Program-made: the position numbers and the translations under genes | The notes under the pieces: generated by a model | Told to the model about the DNA's origin: nothing | What the model saw: only the letters and a program-made list of their open reading frames with translations | Databases searched by the model: none | Part shown: one piece after another, positions 42,070-52,270 of the stretch | How the letters are laid out: each line of letters opens with the position of its first letter | Numbering within the stretch: position 1 is the first letter of the stretch | Source of the DNA: Fidelibacterota bacterium | Lineage (GTDB): Bacteria; Pseudomonadota; Alphaproteobacteria; Rhodospirillales; Rhodospirillaceae | NCBI GenBank assembly: GCA_002712165.1 | Contig: PASS01000076.1 | Span: 1 to 64,000 of the forward strand | Length of the DNA: 64,000 nucleotides | Direction of reading: 5' to 3'

Positions 42070-43067
42070 GTGATCACTACTCGCAGTGCTTGGGGGATAT
42101 ATTCGCTATACCATTCCTTTAAATCTTTTAGCGATGGATGTATCAAGCATTGATCCATATAGCGCCAAAGACGGGGTATATGCTGCAGGTAGTGTGGTTT
42201 ACCATCACGTAGTTTGAGCCGGGCAAATGTTCCAATCACTCGGGTATGCCGCTGTGCTGCCATCACAGCCCAAGAGGTTTCAAAGTCCTTCGGTACTAAG
42301 GATGAGAAAGCGTTCAAGTATCTTTGTTTCATATAGACTGATAAAGTTGAGCTTACATCACGGCGTGCATCTTCTAATAGCGACATAAGGTCGTAAGTGA
42401 CTGGACCAGCTACCGCATCTTGAAAGTCGAGTAGGCCGCAAGACCTAATTCCAGAACGCTCTGGCAGTAGGAGAAGGTTGTCTACATGGTAATCAAATAG
42501 AATTAGAGAGGTTGGTACTTTCCAGGCTAAAGGCAATATCGATTGCCAGATCGAATTATATTCGTCTATTACTGATGATGGAAGTAGCGAAGCATTAACC
42601 AGTGGCATATACCATTCAAGCAGGCGCCCCACTTCTTCGAGTAGACGCGCAGTGTCGTATGGGCTAACGGCGTTGGGTATGGCCTGATCTTCGGGCAGGC
42701 GGTGCAAAGCAATTAAGGTGTCCGTCGCAAGTGTGTAAAGCTCACGTTCGTCATGACCATGCGCCAGGAGATGCGTATAGGTGTCATCTCCTAAATCTTC
42801 TAGAAGCAAAATACCTGCTTCCATGTCCTCAGCAATGACTTTGGGAACAGAAAAGCCATGGCTATACAAATGTTGTGCGATGCGAACAAAGGAGCGCACA
42901 TTTTCGTGGGGTGGAGGAGCATCCATTAGTACTGCGTTACCAGATTTGCCTTCAAGGCGATCGTATTTTCGAAACGACGCATCGCCGGCTAGGCGCCAGC
43001 GTTTGGCGCTATCCCAGCCATGTTTCTGAAGAAAAGATAGAATAGTAATTTTACGATTGACAGGCAC
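42066..43067 (-). CDS. phosphotransferase (AmgK-like sugar kinase, APH fold)
   Basis: LILFDYHVDNLLLLPE...CGLLDFQDAVAGPVTYDLMSLLEDARR. Confidence 0.88.
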   Translation of the reverse strand: MPVNRKITILSFLQKHGWDSAKRWRLAGDASFRKYDRLEGKSGNAVLMDAPPPHENVRSFVRIAQHLYSHGFSVPKVIAEDMEAGILLLEDLGDDTYTHLLAHGHDERELYTLATDTLIALHRLPEDQAIPNAVSPYDTARLLEEVGRLLEWYMPLVNASLLPSSVIDEYNSIWQSILPLAWKVPTSLILFDYHVDNLLLLPERSGIRSCGLLDFQDAVAGPVTYDLMSLLEDARRDVSSTLSVYMKQRYLNAFSSLVPKDFETSWAVMAAQRHTRVIGTFARLKLRDGKPHYLQHIPRLWRYMDQCLIHPSLKDLKEWYSEYIPQALRVVIT

Positions 43068-43551
43068 GACTTACTACTCCAAGCGCGCGTTCGCGCCAGT
43101 TTTGAGTTCCAGAAAGCCAAACCAATCGAGCGGTTTGGCCGGCCACTGAGGATATGTCAATCTCTAAGGATGCTTTAGGTATCTGCTGTCCGAGGCGTTC
43201 TGGCCATTCTATTAGGCTTATGCCCGTAGCTTGGGCATCTTCCAGTCCTAGCTCAAGTACATCATTAGGAGAATCAAGGCGATACAAGTCGAAGTGCCAA
43301 ATTTTTCCTTTCTTAGTATCGTAAGTTTGCACTAACGTAAAAGTAGGGCTAACGACTTCTTCCTTTCCCATAGAGAGATATTGAATAAAACCTCGGGCGA
43401 AGGTTGTTTTACCTATACCCAGCGCACCTCGAAGCGTGATCACATCACCAGGCAGTGAGACTTCGGCTAAAGCGCCAGCCAGCGCCATTGTATCCTGCTC
43501 TGTTAGAAGTGATAATGTGCCCTTCTCTGGTAATCTAAACACCTCGGCCAT
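43051..43551 (-). CDS. tsaE: tRNA threonylcarbamoyladenosine biosynthesis ATPase
   Basis: LRGALGIGKTTFARGFIQYL, SPTFTLVQTYDTKKGKIWHFDLYRL. Confidence 0.94.
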   Translation of the reverse strand: MAEVFRLPEKGTLSLLTEQDTMALAGALAEVSLPGDVITLRGALGIGKTTFARGFIQYLSMGKEEVVSPTFTLVQTYDTKKGKIWHFDLYRLDSPNDVLELGLEDAQATGISLIEWPERLGQQIPKASLEIDISSVAGQTARLVWLSGTQNWRERALGVVSRACQS

Positions 43552-43560
43552 GAGCTCTCT

Positions 43561-46035
43561 CTATTGATCGACTGCAAGTGTTTTATTGGGATTCGTGGAT
43601 CCACCAGTGGGTAGATGGAAGGCAACCAACATTTGGGTGTCGTCTGTATTGGTAGTAATCGACCCACCGTGCAGCTCCGCAATACGCTGCGCAAGATAAA
43701 CTCCTAGACTTGTCTGCATTTGCTCGTATGCGGCATGACTGATAGAAAATGTCACATGGTTTTTTGAGTTCTCGGAGCGTTGAGCTGAAAGAACTATACT
43801 TTCCCCGTCCGGTACATTTTTTAAGGCGCCCATTAAGAGATGATAGAGTGTTTGCTTAATACGCGCGGCGTCACCTACCATCCAGCCGATATCTTTAGCA
43901 CACGTAATTTCAAGAATGGCGCCATGCCGTTTAACAGACTCGCGAGTTATAGTAGAGACTCGTTTCATCACGTCGGCAATATCAAAGGAGTCTAAGTGCA
44001 GAGTTTGCTGGCCAGTCTCGACGCCTGATAAATCTCTTACATCTTCTATTAAGGCCTTAAGAGTATTTGAGGCATTTATGATGTCCTGAACCACTGCCGC
44101 TGGCTGCCCGGGTTTAATGCTTGCTAAGCGCTTGGCCAGGCCGCCTATGCCCAAAACCGGCCCTTCCAATTCAAAGGCCACATTAGCCAAAAATTCGGTA
44201 CGAAGTTTATCTGTTGCGGTTAATGCCTCAGCACGGCCGCGCAAGGTCTGTGCCACCCGCTCAGGCGCGGAGACATCATTGTAGCAAAATAAAACACCTC
44301 CATCGGGTAGTGGGACTGAAATAAATTCTAGTACTGATTTGTCTGCACGGATCACGCGACCCTGCTGCGTTGTTCGTTGTTTATCGCTGTCCAGCGCAGC
44401 AAGCATGACGGTCCGATGTCGCGACCATACTGTCGTATCATCGAAATATTTTTTAAAAGCGTCGATCACATCGCCCATGATAGGGCCTTCGCGCAGAGTT
44501 TCGAGGTCAAGGTCCCATAGATCAGCAAATGCTGGGTTAGCGATTCTTAATTCGCCCTCAGCTCCGAACACAGCAACAGCTTCCTGCAAGTTATCGATCG
44601 TCTCGCGCTGAACTGCGATTAAGGTATTGTAAGAACGTTCTAACGCTAACCTGTCAGTGATATCTTCATAGGTGGTTAAGAGGCCACCCATTGGATGAGG
44701 GGCAATGACCCTTCGTAGGGTAGCGCCACCAGGCAAATGTAAGACATCTTCTGTAGGTTCAAGAAGAGAAGTGAATCGGGCGAGCTCTTTATCTTTATAT
44801 GCTGGGAAATCGGCGACCTCCGGTAGCCGCCGCTCAGCACGAAGAGCATCGAGTACTGTGGCATAAGTGGGACCATCCTTGAGCCAATCTAGATTAAGAT
44901 CCCAAAGTTCTGCGAATGCTGTATTAAAAAATATTAATCGCGAGTCCGGGCCAAAAATTGCTATTGCAGTTCCCAGTCGTTCAAGAACTTCAGCATGCGC
45001 AGCTGCTTCTCGTTTTAGACGAATCTCGAGTTCTTCTTGAAGGGTAATGTCGTATGCTGTGCCAGCAGTCATACGCCCGCTGCCGTCTGAAAATAGTGGA
45101 GCGGGCGTTTCTTGTGTGGCCTCATTGTCATAACTATCGATGGGTGATTCTATAACTTCCATTAAACGACGACTGCCATCGATAACCATGTGGAACGGTG
45201 CCCGCCTCGTTTCACTGGATGCGCGAGCGGCTGCTGCTAACGCCCGTACCTCACGTACAGCTACACGTGGTGCAATTTCCCGTCCCCTTGCAACGACATC
45301 AGGCGCATCTTGAGCGTCTACCGCCTGGACATAGGCATCATTGCAGTAAATTAGAGAAAGGTCATCGTCTCTTAGCCAAACTGGATGTGCCACTCCGCTC
45401 AGAGCAGCTTTCAGTAGGTTACGTTCGCGCCGCAAAGCAATTGATTCTTCGGTCAAGGTATCGACGGCTGCCACACCCTCAGTAATATCATTCATCCATA
45501 TGACATCAGCCATAGTTCTGCTAGATTCATCTAGGGCACGAATACCTCGCGCCTGAATGCGCCGCCCCGTTGTTGTATGATTAAGCTCGATCTCGAAACC
45601 AGTACCATCGTCGCGTATGGTGGCCACGGCACTTCTCAGCTTATCCTGCGAAGGATGATCAAACCCATCTAAAATATCTTCAAAGCTAGATTCCATACCG
45701 CGGAATAGATCTAACAATACAGCTAGTCGTCGGGAACAATATCCTTCCGTCCGGAATTCTGGCAGATCAGCTTTATCTTTGCCGTCTTTGCTTATGGACT
45801 GACGAAACCAGGCGAAGTAACCCTCGGGAGCAGTCTCAAGTGCTGCTTGTACAGCATCGCGGGTGTACAAAGCCTGGCTGGCCTCGCGTTCTGCGCGCTG
45901 CCAGTGGCTATGTTGACGCAAGAGTGCCCATACTGCTGGCGGAACCAGCAGAAATACCGCGACCAGCCCGGTAATTACCGGCGGCGTCAACAGCTCCGTA
46001 ATGTTGCCGATCACCGCACCCCTCTTTGAATCCAC
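43561..46035 (-). CDS. PAS-domain histidine-kinase-like protein (DivL-like pseudokinase candidate)
   Basis: N-terminal TM, tandem PAS regions, degenerate H-box KLRTEFLANVAFELEGPVLGI, C-terminal HATPase-like region; located between tsaE and ahcY. Confidence 0.85.
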   Translation of the reverse strand: MDSKRGAVIGNITELLTPPVITGLVAVFLLVPPAVWALLRQHSHWQRAEREASQALYTRDAVQAALETAPEGYFAWFRQSISKDGKDKADLPEFRTEGYCSRRLAVLLDLFRGMESSFEDILDGFDHPSQDKLRSAVATIRDDGTGFEIELNHTTTGRRIQARGIRALDESSRTMADVIWMNDITEGVAAVDTLTEESIALRRERNLLKAALSGVAHPVWLRDDDLSLIYCNDAYVQAVDAQDAPDVVARGREIAPRVAVREVRALAAAARASSETRRAPFHMVIDGSRRLMEVIESPIDSYDNEATQETPAPLFSDGSGRMTAGTAYDITLQEELEIRLKREAAAHAEVLERLGTAIAIFGPDSRLIFFNTAFAELWDLNLDWLKDGPTYATVLDALRAERRLPEVADFPAYKDKELARFTSLLEPTEDVLHLPGGATLRRVIAPHPMGGLLTTYEDITDRLALERSYNTLIAVQRETIDNLQEAVAVFGAEGELRIANPAFADLWDLDLETLREGPIMGDVIDAFKKYFDDTTVWSRHRTVMLAALDSDKQRTTQQGRVIRADKSVLEFISVPLPDGGVLFCYNDVSAPERVAQTLRGRAEALTATDKLRTEFLANVAFELEGPVLGIGGLAKRLASIKPGQPAAVVQDIINASNTLKALIEDVRDLSGVETGQQTLHLDSFDIADVMKRVSTITRESVKRHGAILEITCAKDIGWMVGDAARIKQTLYHLLMGALKNVPDGESIVLSAQRSENSKNHVTFSISHAAYEQMQTSLGVYLAQRIAELHGGSITTNTDDTQMLVAFHLPTGGSTNPNKTLAVDQ

Positions 46036-46093
46036 TTACCCGTCCCAGCGGGACGGCCAGGACGCTCGAAATACCCACTATACGGCGAAGGAT

Positions 46094-47491
46094 TTAATAA
46101 CGGTAGGTTTCTGGCTTATATGGACCTGTTGTCTCTACGCCTATGTAGGCGGCCTGAGTCGGCGACAATTTTGTCAGTTTGGCACCAACCTTAGCTAAAT
46201 GAAACTCGGCAACCTTTTCGTCCAGGTGCTTTGGTAGCACATAGACCTTGTTTTCGTAGCTATCACCGTTGTTCCAAAGTTCCATCTGAGCCAATACCTG
46301 ATTACTGAAGGAGGCGCTCATCACAAAGCTGGGGTGGCCAGTAGCGCAGCCGAGGTTCACCAGCCTACCTTCAGCCAACAGAATAATTCGCTTGCTATCG
46401 GGAAATTCAATTTCGTCAACTTGAGGCTTAACAGAGTGCCACTTGAAGTTTTTAAGGGCTTCTACTTGAATTTCGGTATCGAAGTGGCCAATATTGCATA
46501 CAATTGCACGATCTTTCATGTCCCGCATGTGATCCACTGTGATTACATCCAAATTACCCGTGGCTGTGACAAAAATATCGCCTTGGGAGGCAGCATCATC
46601 CATTGTGACGACCTCATAGCCTTCCATGGCCGCTTGTAGAGCGCAAATGGGGTCCACTTCGGTGACCATAACTCGGCATCCAGCCTGACGCATCGATGCG
46701 GCAGAGCCTTTGCCAACGTCTCCAAATCCATTAATTACAGCCACTTTACCAGCCATCATGACGTCCGTCGCTCGGCGTATGCCATCGACTAGGCTTTCGC
46801 GGCAGCCATAGATGTTATCAAATTTTGATTTTGTTACACTGTCGTTAACGTTGATGGCAGGGAAGGGTAAACGACCGTCTTTCGCCATTTGATACAAGCG
46901 ATGAACGCCAGTTGTGGTCTCCTCACTGACGCCGCGCAAACTTGCCTTGACCTTTGAGTACCAACCTGGGTGACTTTTTAGGCGTTTTTCTATCGCGGCA
47001 AAAAGTACCTCCTCTTCCTCGTTATTAGGTTTGGAAATAACTGAGATATCTGACTCCGCCTGCGCGCCAAGAACAATTAGTAAAGTTGCGTCACCGCCAT
47101 CGTCGAGAATAAGGTTTGGTGCACCACCGTCGCTCCATTCGAAAATTTGATGAGTGTACTGCCAGTATTCCTCTAAAGATTCGCCCTTATGGGCGAATAC
47201 AGGAGTGCCATTTTCAGCAATAGCTGCTGCTGCGTGGTCCTGGGTGGAAAACACATTGCAGGAGGCCCAGCGAACATCAGCACCGAGATGTTTGAGAGTT
47301 TCAATCAGAACGGCTGTTTGTATTGTCATGTGGAGTGAGCCAGCAATTCGTGCACCTTTCAGCGGCTGCTTTTTACCGTATTCCGTGCGAATAGCCATCA
47401 GACCTGGCATTTCAGTCTCTGCGATGGCAATTTCCGTGTGGCCCCATGCCGCAAGCCCAATATCCTTCACCTTATAATCTTTAAAAGTCAT
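46094..47491 (-). CDS. ahcY: adenosylhomocysteinase
   Basis: [65 protein letters not shown]. Confidence 0.98.
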   Translation of the reverse strand: MTFKDYKVKDIGLAAWGHTEIAIAETEMPGLMAIRTEYGKKQPLKGARIAGSLHMTIQTAVLIETLKHLGADVRWASCNVFSTQDHAAAAIAENGTPVFAHKGESLEEYWQYTHQIFEWSDGGAPNLILDDGGDATLLIVLGAQAESDISVISKPNNEEEEVLFAAIEKRLKSHPGWYSKVKASLRGVSEETTTGVHRLYQMAKDGRLPFPAINVNDSVTKSKFDNIYGCRESLVDGIRRATDVMMAGKVAVINGFGDVGKGSAASMRQAGCRVMVTEVDPICALQAAMEGYEVVTMDDAASQGDIFVTATGNLDVITVDHMRDMKDRAIVCNIGHFDTEIQVEALKNFKWHSVKPQVDEIEFPDSKRIILLAEGRLVNLGCATGHPSFVMSASFSNQVLAQMELWNNGDSYENKVYVLPKHLDEKVAEFHLAKVGAKLTKLSPTQAAYIGVETTGPYKPETYRY

Positions 47492-47664
47492 GTCACTCTA
47501 TCTCCTTGAAAGCTCTTCAGCGTCTAGCATGAGGGCCGTGAACCGAAGGCTGGCGCGCCGTATAGCAGTCGGATGAGAGCTGGGCAACCTGCGAACTTAT
47601 TTGGCTAAGGCAATGTATTCCAAAAACATATTGTGGAGCTCGATTTCTGGCTCACTATTAGGGT

Positions 47665-47716
47665 GAAGCACCTGGCTGGTTATATCCGACAAATTTAGGC
47701 CAGGGCTTCTTTTTTT
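47665..47716 (+). terminator. intrinsic-terminator-like hairpin + T7 reading on + strand
   Basis: GAAGC-A-CCTGG ... CCAGG-GCTTC immediately followed by TTTTTTT (47710-47716); no supported + strand gene upstream. Confidence 0.6.
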
Positions 47717-47832
47717 AACCTGGTGCAGGTTGACTCGGGCTGACGATAGAATACACCGATCGAGATTCCGTTATCTAAGGACCAGCAGCTATAAAAGCGT
47801 GTGCGGGTGCCTATCATATCAAAGTTTTAGCT

Positions 47833-48108
47833 TTATTTTTCATCAAATTTATTAGCTACTAAAGCGCAAAGATATTCCATTGCTTTGGTCGCTTCCGGGC
47901 CAGATGCTTTAATTTTGATCATTGTACCTTGACCGGCTGCGAGCATCATGAGCCCCATAATCGACTCACCTGACACTTCAGAATTGCCGCATGAGACTTT
48001 TATTTCTGCATCAAACTTCGCGGCAGTTTTGCAGAACTTAGCGGCTGCGCGTGCATGCAATCCTTTATCGTTGCATATTTCTATTTGACACTGCAGTTGA
48101 TCCACCAT
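47833..48108 (-). CDS. HPr family phosphocarrier protein
   Basis: CNDKGLHARAAAKF (His site) and SGESIMGLMMLAAGQGT (Ser site). Confidence 0.94.
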   Translation of the reverse strand: MVDQLQCQIEICNDKGLHARAAAKFCKTAAKFDAEIKVSCGNSEVSGESIMGLMMLAAGQGTMIKIKASGPEATKAMEYLCALVANKFDEK

Positions 48109-48177
48109 CTATACAGACCCACACTTAGTTGAGAATTTTGCAAGTCTAATGACTCTACCGTACAAGTAAGTCGCAGA

Positions 48178-48618
48178 CTAGATACCCACTTTTTTCTGGG
48201 CAAGAAGAGCCGACGCGACATTGATGTACTTACGTCCCGCATCTTGTGCATGTTCGACTGCTGATTTGAGGGGCTCAGTTGCTCTAACGGACGCTAACTT
48301 AATAAGCATGGGCAAATTCACGCCAGCAATCACTTCGACTGGTGCATTTTCCATGATAGAGATCGCAAGGTTTGATGGTGTGCCTCCAAACATGTCAGTG
48401 AGGACGACAACACCTTTTCCGGCATCCACTGTCTCGACGGCATTGAATATATCGGCGCGACGTTTTTCCATGTCATCTTCAGGCCCAATACAGACAGTGG
48501 CAATTTGTGTTTGGTGACCTACAACATGTTCCATGGCAGCGACAAGTTCATGAGCTAACCTGCCGTGAGTGACCAATACCAAGCCGATAAGCTGTTTTTT
48601 TTGCGACATGTATGACAA
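48178..48618 (-). CDS. PTS EIIA component, mannose family
   Basis: GLVLVTHGRLAHELVAAMEHVVG; GVVVLTDMFGGTPSNLAI. Confidence 0.93.
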   Translation of the reverse strand: MSYMSQKKQLIGLVLVTHGRLAHELVAAMEHVVGHQTQIATVCIGPEDDMEKRRADIFNAVETVDAGKGVVVLTDMFGGTPSNLAISIMENAPVEVIAGVNLPMLIKLASVRATEPLKSAVEHAQDAGRKYINVASALLAQKKVGI

Positions 48619-48703
48619 AGAGCCTTGGTTTTATGGGTCCCCGAGAGCATACGATCCTCCCGAGAAAGGGGCGCAGCTTACCTAATCAGCCTGAGCTATG
48701 CGA

Positions 48704-48753
48704 CCCTAACTTGAGCAGAATTTTGCGGCTCTTTATGTTAGGGCAATCTAACA
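48704..48753. other. two overlapping, mutually exclusive inverted repeats
   Basis: CCCTAAC(48704-48710)...GTTAGGG(48737-48743) overlaps TGTTAG(48736-48741)...CTAACA(48748-48753). Confidence 0.6.
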
Positions 48754-49009
48754 TCATGCATAACGTATTGGTGGGCGGTAGAAAATAAAATTTGGAATGA
48801 ATTCAGATTATTAGTGGGTCGACGGCATATATAGAAAGACGCTGACTTTAAGTAAAACCGATAGCGATTCTCAAGCACCTTTCGCCCATGCTTGTATTTT
48901 GACAAGGGCGTTATGGCAAATGACTCAATTAATCAATAAATATAGAGGGACAAGAGTCATGCTTCTAATTTGGAGAATTATTTATCTGAGATGCAATTTT
49001 GCTCACTCA

Positions 49010-49471
49010 TCAAAAGCTATCGGGTGTAATTTGAAGAGCAAGTCTTACTTTTGCAGCAGAAGATGGAGTGTGCGCATTTAAAACTAGATGTTTAAGTTTA
49101 ATACCTTCAACAAAGCATGTATTTGAGTCCGGTATTCGGTCGACCTCTGAGTCGTTTATCAAGTCTACTACTAAGTCAACAGAAACAAATGCTAGTGCTG
49201 TAAGCTTTACAATGCCATATCCGCGTACTTCTAGCTTATCCTTTATCGGGGGTGGGGCCTTGAGAGTGAGGACGCCATCTTTAAGTCCTATTTGGCAATA
49301 GTCATCACTTACCAAACTTGCGCCCCCATCAATGAGGCGCAAGGCTAGATCTGACTTCCCCGATCCGGATGGTCCGCGAATCAAAACGCCTTGACCATTA
49401 ATCGCAACGCAAGTGCCGTTAATGAGCGTCATAAAGCACGTTCCTCTCCATAGAGTAGCCTGGTTCGTCAT
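49010..49471 (-). CDS. hprK: HPr kinase/phosphorylase, short alphaproteobacterial form
   Basis: GVLIRGPSGSGKSDLALRLIDGGASLVSDDYCQI. Confidence 0.9.
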   Translation of the reverse strand: MTNQATLWRGTCFMTLINGTCVAINGQGVLIRGPSGSGKSDLALRLIDGGASLVSDDYCQIGLKDGVLTLKAPPPIKDKLEVRGYGIVKLTALAFVSVDLVVDLINDSEVDRIPDSNTCFVEGIKLKHLVLNAHTPSSAAKVRLALQITPDSF

Positions 49472-49592
49472 ACGTATCTTGTCAATTAATAGGAAGTTCT
49501 CGGAATATAAATCATAGTCGGCCGCGTAAGTATGGTGGCAATGATCTTATTAGTATCGTATGTGTGGCCCTCACCTCCGCGGCGGTTCGAAT

Positions 49593-50471
49593 ATGCACGA
49601 AAAAATATTTTCTATAATTGCCCCCGTTTTGCTGATCGCAATCGTTGGTTATATATGGCGGCGGAAAAGGATGCCATTCGATACGGCGATGATCACCGAT
49701 TTGGTGACCTATATAGGTGCGCCGAGCCTTCTGTTTTCGTCTTTATTAATTAATCGACCAGATTTCACGGCAATAAGCCAGATTGTCGGGGCAACACTTC
49801 TGATTGCTGGTGTTGTTGCAGTTATGGGGGCAGTGTTTCTGAAGATTCTAGACCTACCGTTTTCTACTTACTTACCTTCTATGTTTGTGCCTAACGTTGG
49901 CAATATGGGCTTACCTCTCTGTTTATTTGCATTCGGAGAAGAGGGGCTGACGTTGGCGGTTGCATATTATGCTGCAAGTTCGGTGCTGCAATTTACCGCA
50001 GGGGTTAGTATAGCCAGTGGCAAGATTTCCTCTGATGTCATTTTCCGAAATCCCGTGATCTGGGCAATCATAGCAGCGTTTGTATTGCTCTACACCGACG
50101 TCGAGCTGCCAAAGTGGATTGCCAATACCACAGATGTTTTGGCCGGCTTTGTAATTCCTTTGATGCTTTTATCTTTGGGTGCATCGCTCGGCCATTTGAA
50201 GGTAGAAACTTTTGGTCGAAGCTTCGGGTTAGCCATGTTCCGCCTAATTATAGGCTTTGGCATTGGTCTAATTGTGGCCACGGCTTTTGGGCTTCAAGGG
50301 CCGGTAAGGGGCGTTGTCATCATCCAGTCTGCAATGCCTACTGCCGTTTTTACATATCTTTTCGCTACACGAGCGGGCACATGTCCTGAAGAAGTTGGGG
50401 GCATAGTCGTGATTTCGACAGTGCTATCATTTATAACCTTACCCTTTTTGTTGGCATTTGTACTTGGTTAG
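49593..50471 (+). CDS. AEC family (auxin efflux carrier-like) transporter
   Basis: MHEKIFSIIAPVLLIAIVGYIWRRKRMPFD; PNVGNMGLPLCLFAFGEEGL. Confidence 0.9.
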   Translation: MHEKIFSIIAPVLLIAIVGYIWRRKRMPFDTAMITDLVTYIGAPSLLFSSLLINRPDFTAISQIVGATLLIAGVVAVMGAVFLKILDLPFSTYLPSMFVPNVGNMGLPLCLFAFGEEGLTLAVAYYAASSVLQFTAGVSIASGKISSDVIFRNPVIWAIIAAFVLLYTDVELPKWIANTTDVLAGFVIPLMLLSLGASLGHLKVETFGRSFGLAMFRLIIGFGIGLIVATAFGLQGPVRGVVIIQSAMPTAVFTYLFATRAGTCPEEVGGIVVISTVLSFITLPFLLAFVLG

Positions 50472-52240
50472 CGCCGAGCAGCTGGGAGATGAATAACAAA
50501 TCGTGCTCCTAGGATTTTGTTGTCGTCGCTTTTGATATTCTCCGCGTATATTGTTCCATGATGTGCTTCGACAATCTGCTTGGAAATTGATAGTCCAAGC
50601 CCCGAATGAATTCCAAACTTTTCGCTTTTAGGGCGTTCAGAATAAAACCTGCTGAAGATCTCACTTTCCTTTCCAACAGGAATTCCAGGTCCCTGATCTT
50701 CTATAGTAACTCTTACTTGCCGCCCGGTATGGGCGGTGCGGATAACGATTGCGCTGCCGGGTGGGCTAAAGGACACCGCGTTATCCACGAGATTGCGGAA
50801 TACCTGGCCTAGGCGCCCTTCGAGGCCAGGAACTTTGAGGGTGGGATCGCGTCTTCGTGCCTGAGAAGCAGGGTCTTCGGCTTTTATCTGCACTTTATCG
50901 GCTCTATTATCGTCATTAGCATTTTGAATATCAGCTATTGTTCTGACTAGCCTTTCAAGGCTCACAACATTCATTTTCGCCCGAGACAACTCGGCATCGA
51001 GCCGTGACGCATCTGATATATCCGTAATCAGACGATTCAATCTCCCTACATCATCTAAAATAATAGACATTAATTGTTTCTGCTGTTCTGGATCCGTCAC
51101 TCTTGCAACTGTTTCAACCGCACTGCGCAGGCTAGTAAGGGGGTTCTTAATTTCATGGGCGACATCCGCAGCAAATTTCTCAATGGCATCCATTCGCGTC
51201 CACATGGAGTCTGTCATATCCCTAAGTGCAGCAGATAGTTCACCAATTTCATCGGACCGGCCCGACAGATCCGGTATAGTGTGCTGGCGACTTTTAGATT
51301 GACGTACTAATTGCGCAGCATTAGCGAGATGTCTAACAGGCCGGACAATAGTCCTAGCAAGAAATATGGAAGTGAGAACAGTAAAGATAAAAACCCATCC
51401 AAAGATTCCAAGAATCGCGCCGCGAACACCAAACATACGTTCATCGACATTACTACCATCGCGAGAGACGAGAAGTGCTCCAACTATTTGTCGGTAGAAA
51501 AAAACTGGAACGGCAACCGTTAAGACCTTTTGTTGATCTAACCTTCGACGCACTGCATTAGCGGGTTCGCCGGTCTGAATGGTGTGAACGACCTCTTTAT
51601 AATCGGATGCGTTAGCGTTGGGCTGTTCGAGGTAGGTATCAAGACCACTGTCATAGTTCAAGCGGCCGATTGTATGGTCATACAAGCGTCGCAATAATTC
51701 GGCCAAACTACCGCTATTTGGCAGCGGCAGGTCTAGCACTTGAACCTCTCCACCTGGTCCCTTTAGAAGCCGGGTATCTGCAAGCATCTGGCCATTTCTA
51801 TCGAATAGTCGAGCTCGTACATCTGCAAGGACGGCTAGCTGCCGAATAAGCTGCCGAGCAGCATAGGGATCTATGCTTCGCAAGGCGCCATTTGGTGTGA
51901 AAACGGGAAAGGCATTATTATCGATGTCAACTACAACCGCGCCCTCACCTATAGAGGTGGCAATTAATTCGCCTTGGATACGTAAAGCGTCTAATTCGGT
52001 AGCAATGAGCGTGTCTTCATATTGGTCAAGAAACAGTAGGCTCAAAACTAATAGAAATGGAGCTGTTAGGTTAACGGCAAGAACTCGCATGGTCAGGGGT
52101 GAGAAGAATCGTTTTAGCCAGCTTTTGCTGCCGGCTATATGTATGAGCCCTTCACCTTCCCCATCATCGACCGATGATTTAACACGCAGGTCATCTAGGC
52201 GAATTTGATCCTTTGTGTGCACCGATAAGCCTTTTTGCAA
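50468..52240 (-). CDS. chvG: sensor histidine kinase ChvG (stimulus-sensing domain)
   Basis: FAADVAHEIKNPLTSLRSAVETV; HAMP, HATPase FRNLVDNAVSFSPPGS, DQGPGIP; paired with ChvI-like regulator. Confidence 0.92.
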   Translation of the reverse strand: MQKGLSVHTKDQIRLDDLRVKSSVDDGEGEGLIHIAGSKSWLKRFFSPLTMRVLAVNLTAPFLLVLSLLFLDQYEDTLIATELDALRIQGELIATSIGEGAVVVDIDNNAFPVFTPNGALRSIDPYAARQLIRQLAVLADVRARLFDRNGQMLADTRLLKGPGGEVQVLDLPLPNSGSLAELLRRLYDHTIGRLNYDSGLDTYLEQPNANASDYKEVVHTIQTGEPANAVRRRLDQQKVLTVAVPVFFYRQIVGALLVSRDGSNVDERMFGVRGAILGIFGWVFIFTVLTSIFLARTIVRPVRHLANAAQLVRQSKSRQHTIPDLSGRSDEIGELSAALRDMTDSMWTRMDAIEKFAADVAHEIKNPLTSLRSAVETVARVTDPEQQKQLMSIILDDVGRLNRLITDISDASRLDAELSRAKMNVVSLERLVRTIADIQNANDDNRADKVQIKAEDPASQARRRDPTLKVPGLEGRLGQVFRNLVDNAVSFSPPGSAIVIRTAHTGRQVRVTIEDQGPGIPVGKESEIFSRFYSERPKSEKFGIHSGLGLSISKQIVEAHHGTIYAENIKSDDNKILGARFVIHLPAARR

Positions 52241-52270
52241 TAGTTCAAAAATGTCTGCATAGCCTGATAG

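Noticed and set aside
47154-47477. 107-aa + ORF opposite ahcY, possible gene served by the + strand terminator-like hairpin
   Set aside because: Looks like an antisense shadow of ahcY; no coding support. The hairpin is kept as a separate observation.
47492-47832. SAH or SAM-II riboswitch upstream of ahcY
   Set aside because: Core motifs of those classes are not visible on the minus strand; left as unclassified structure.
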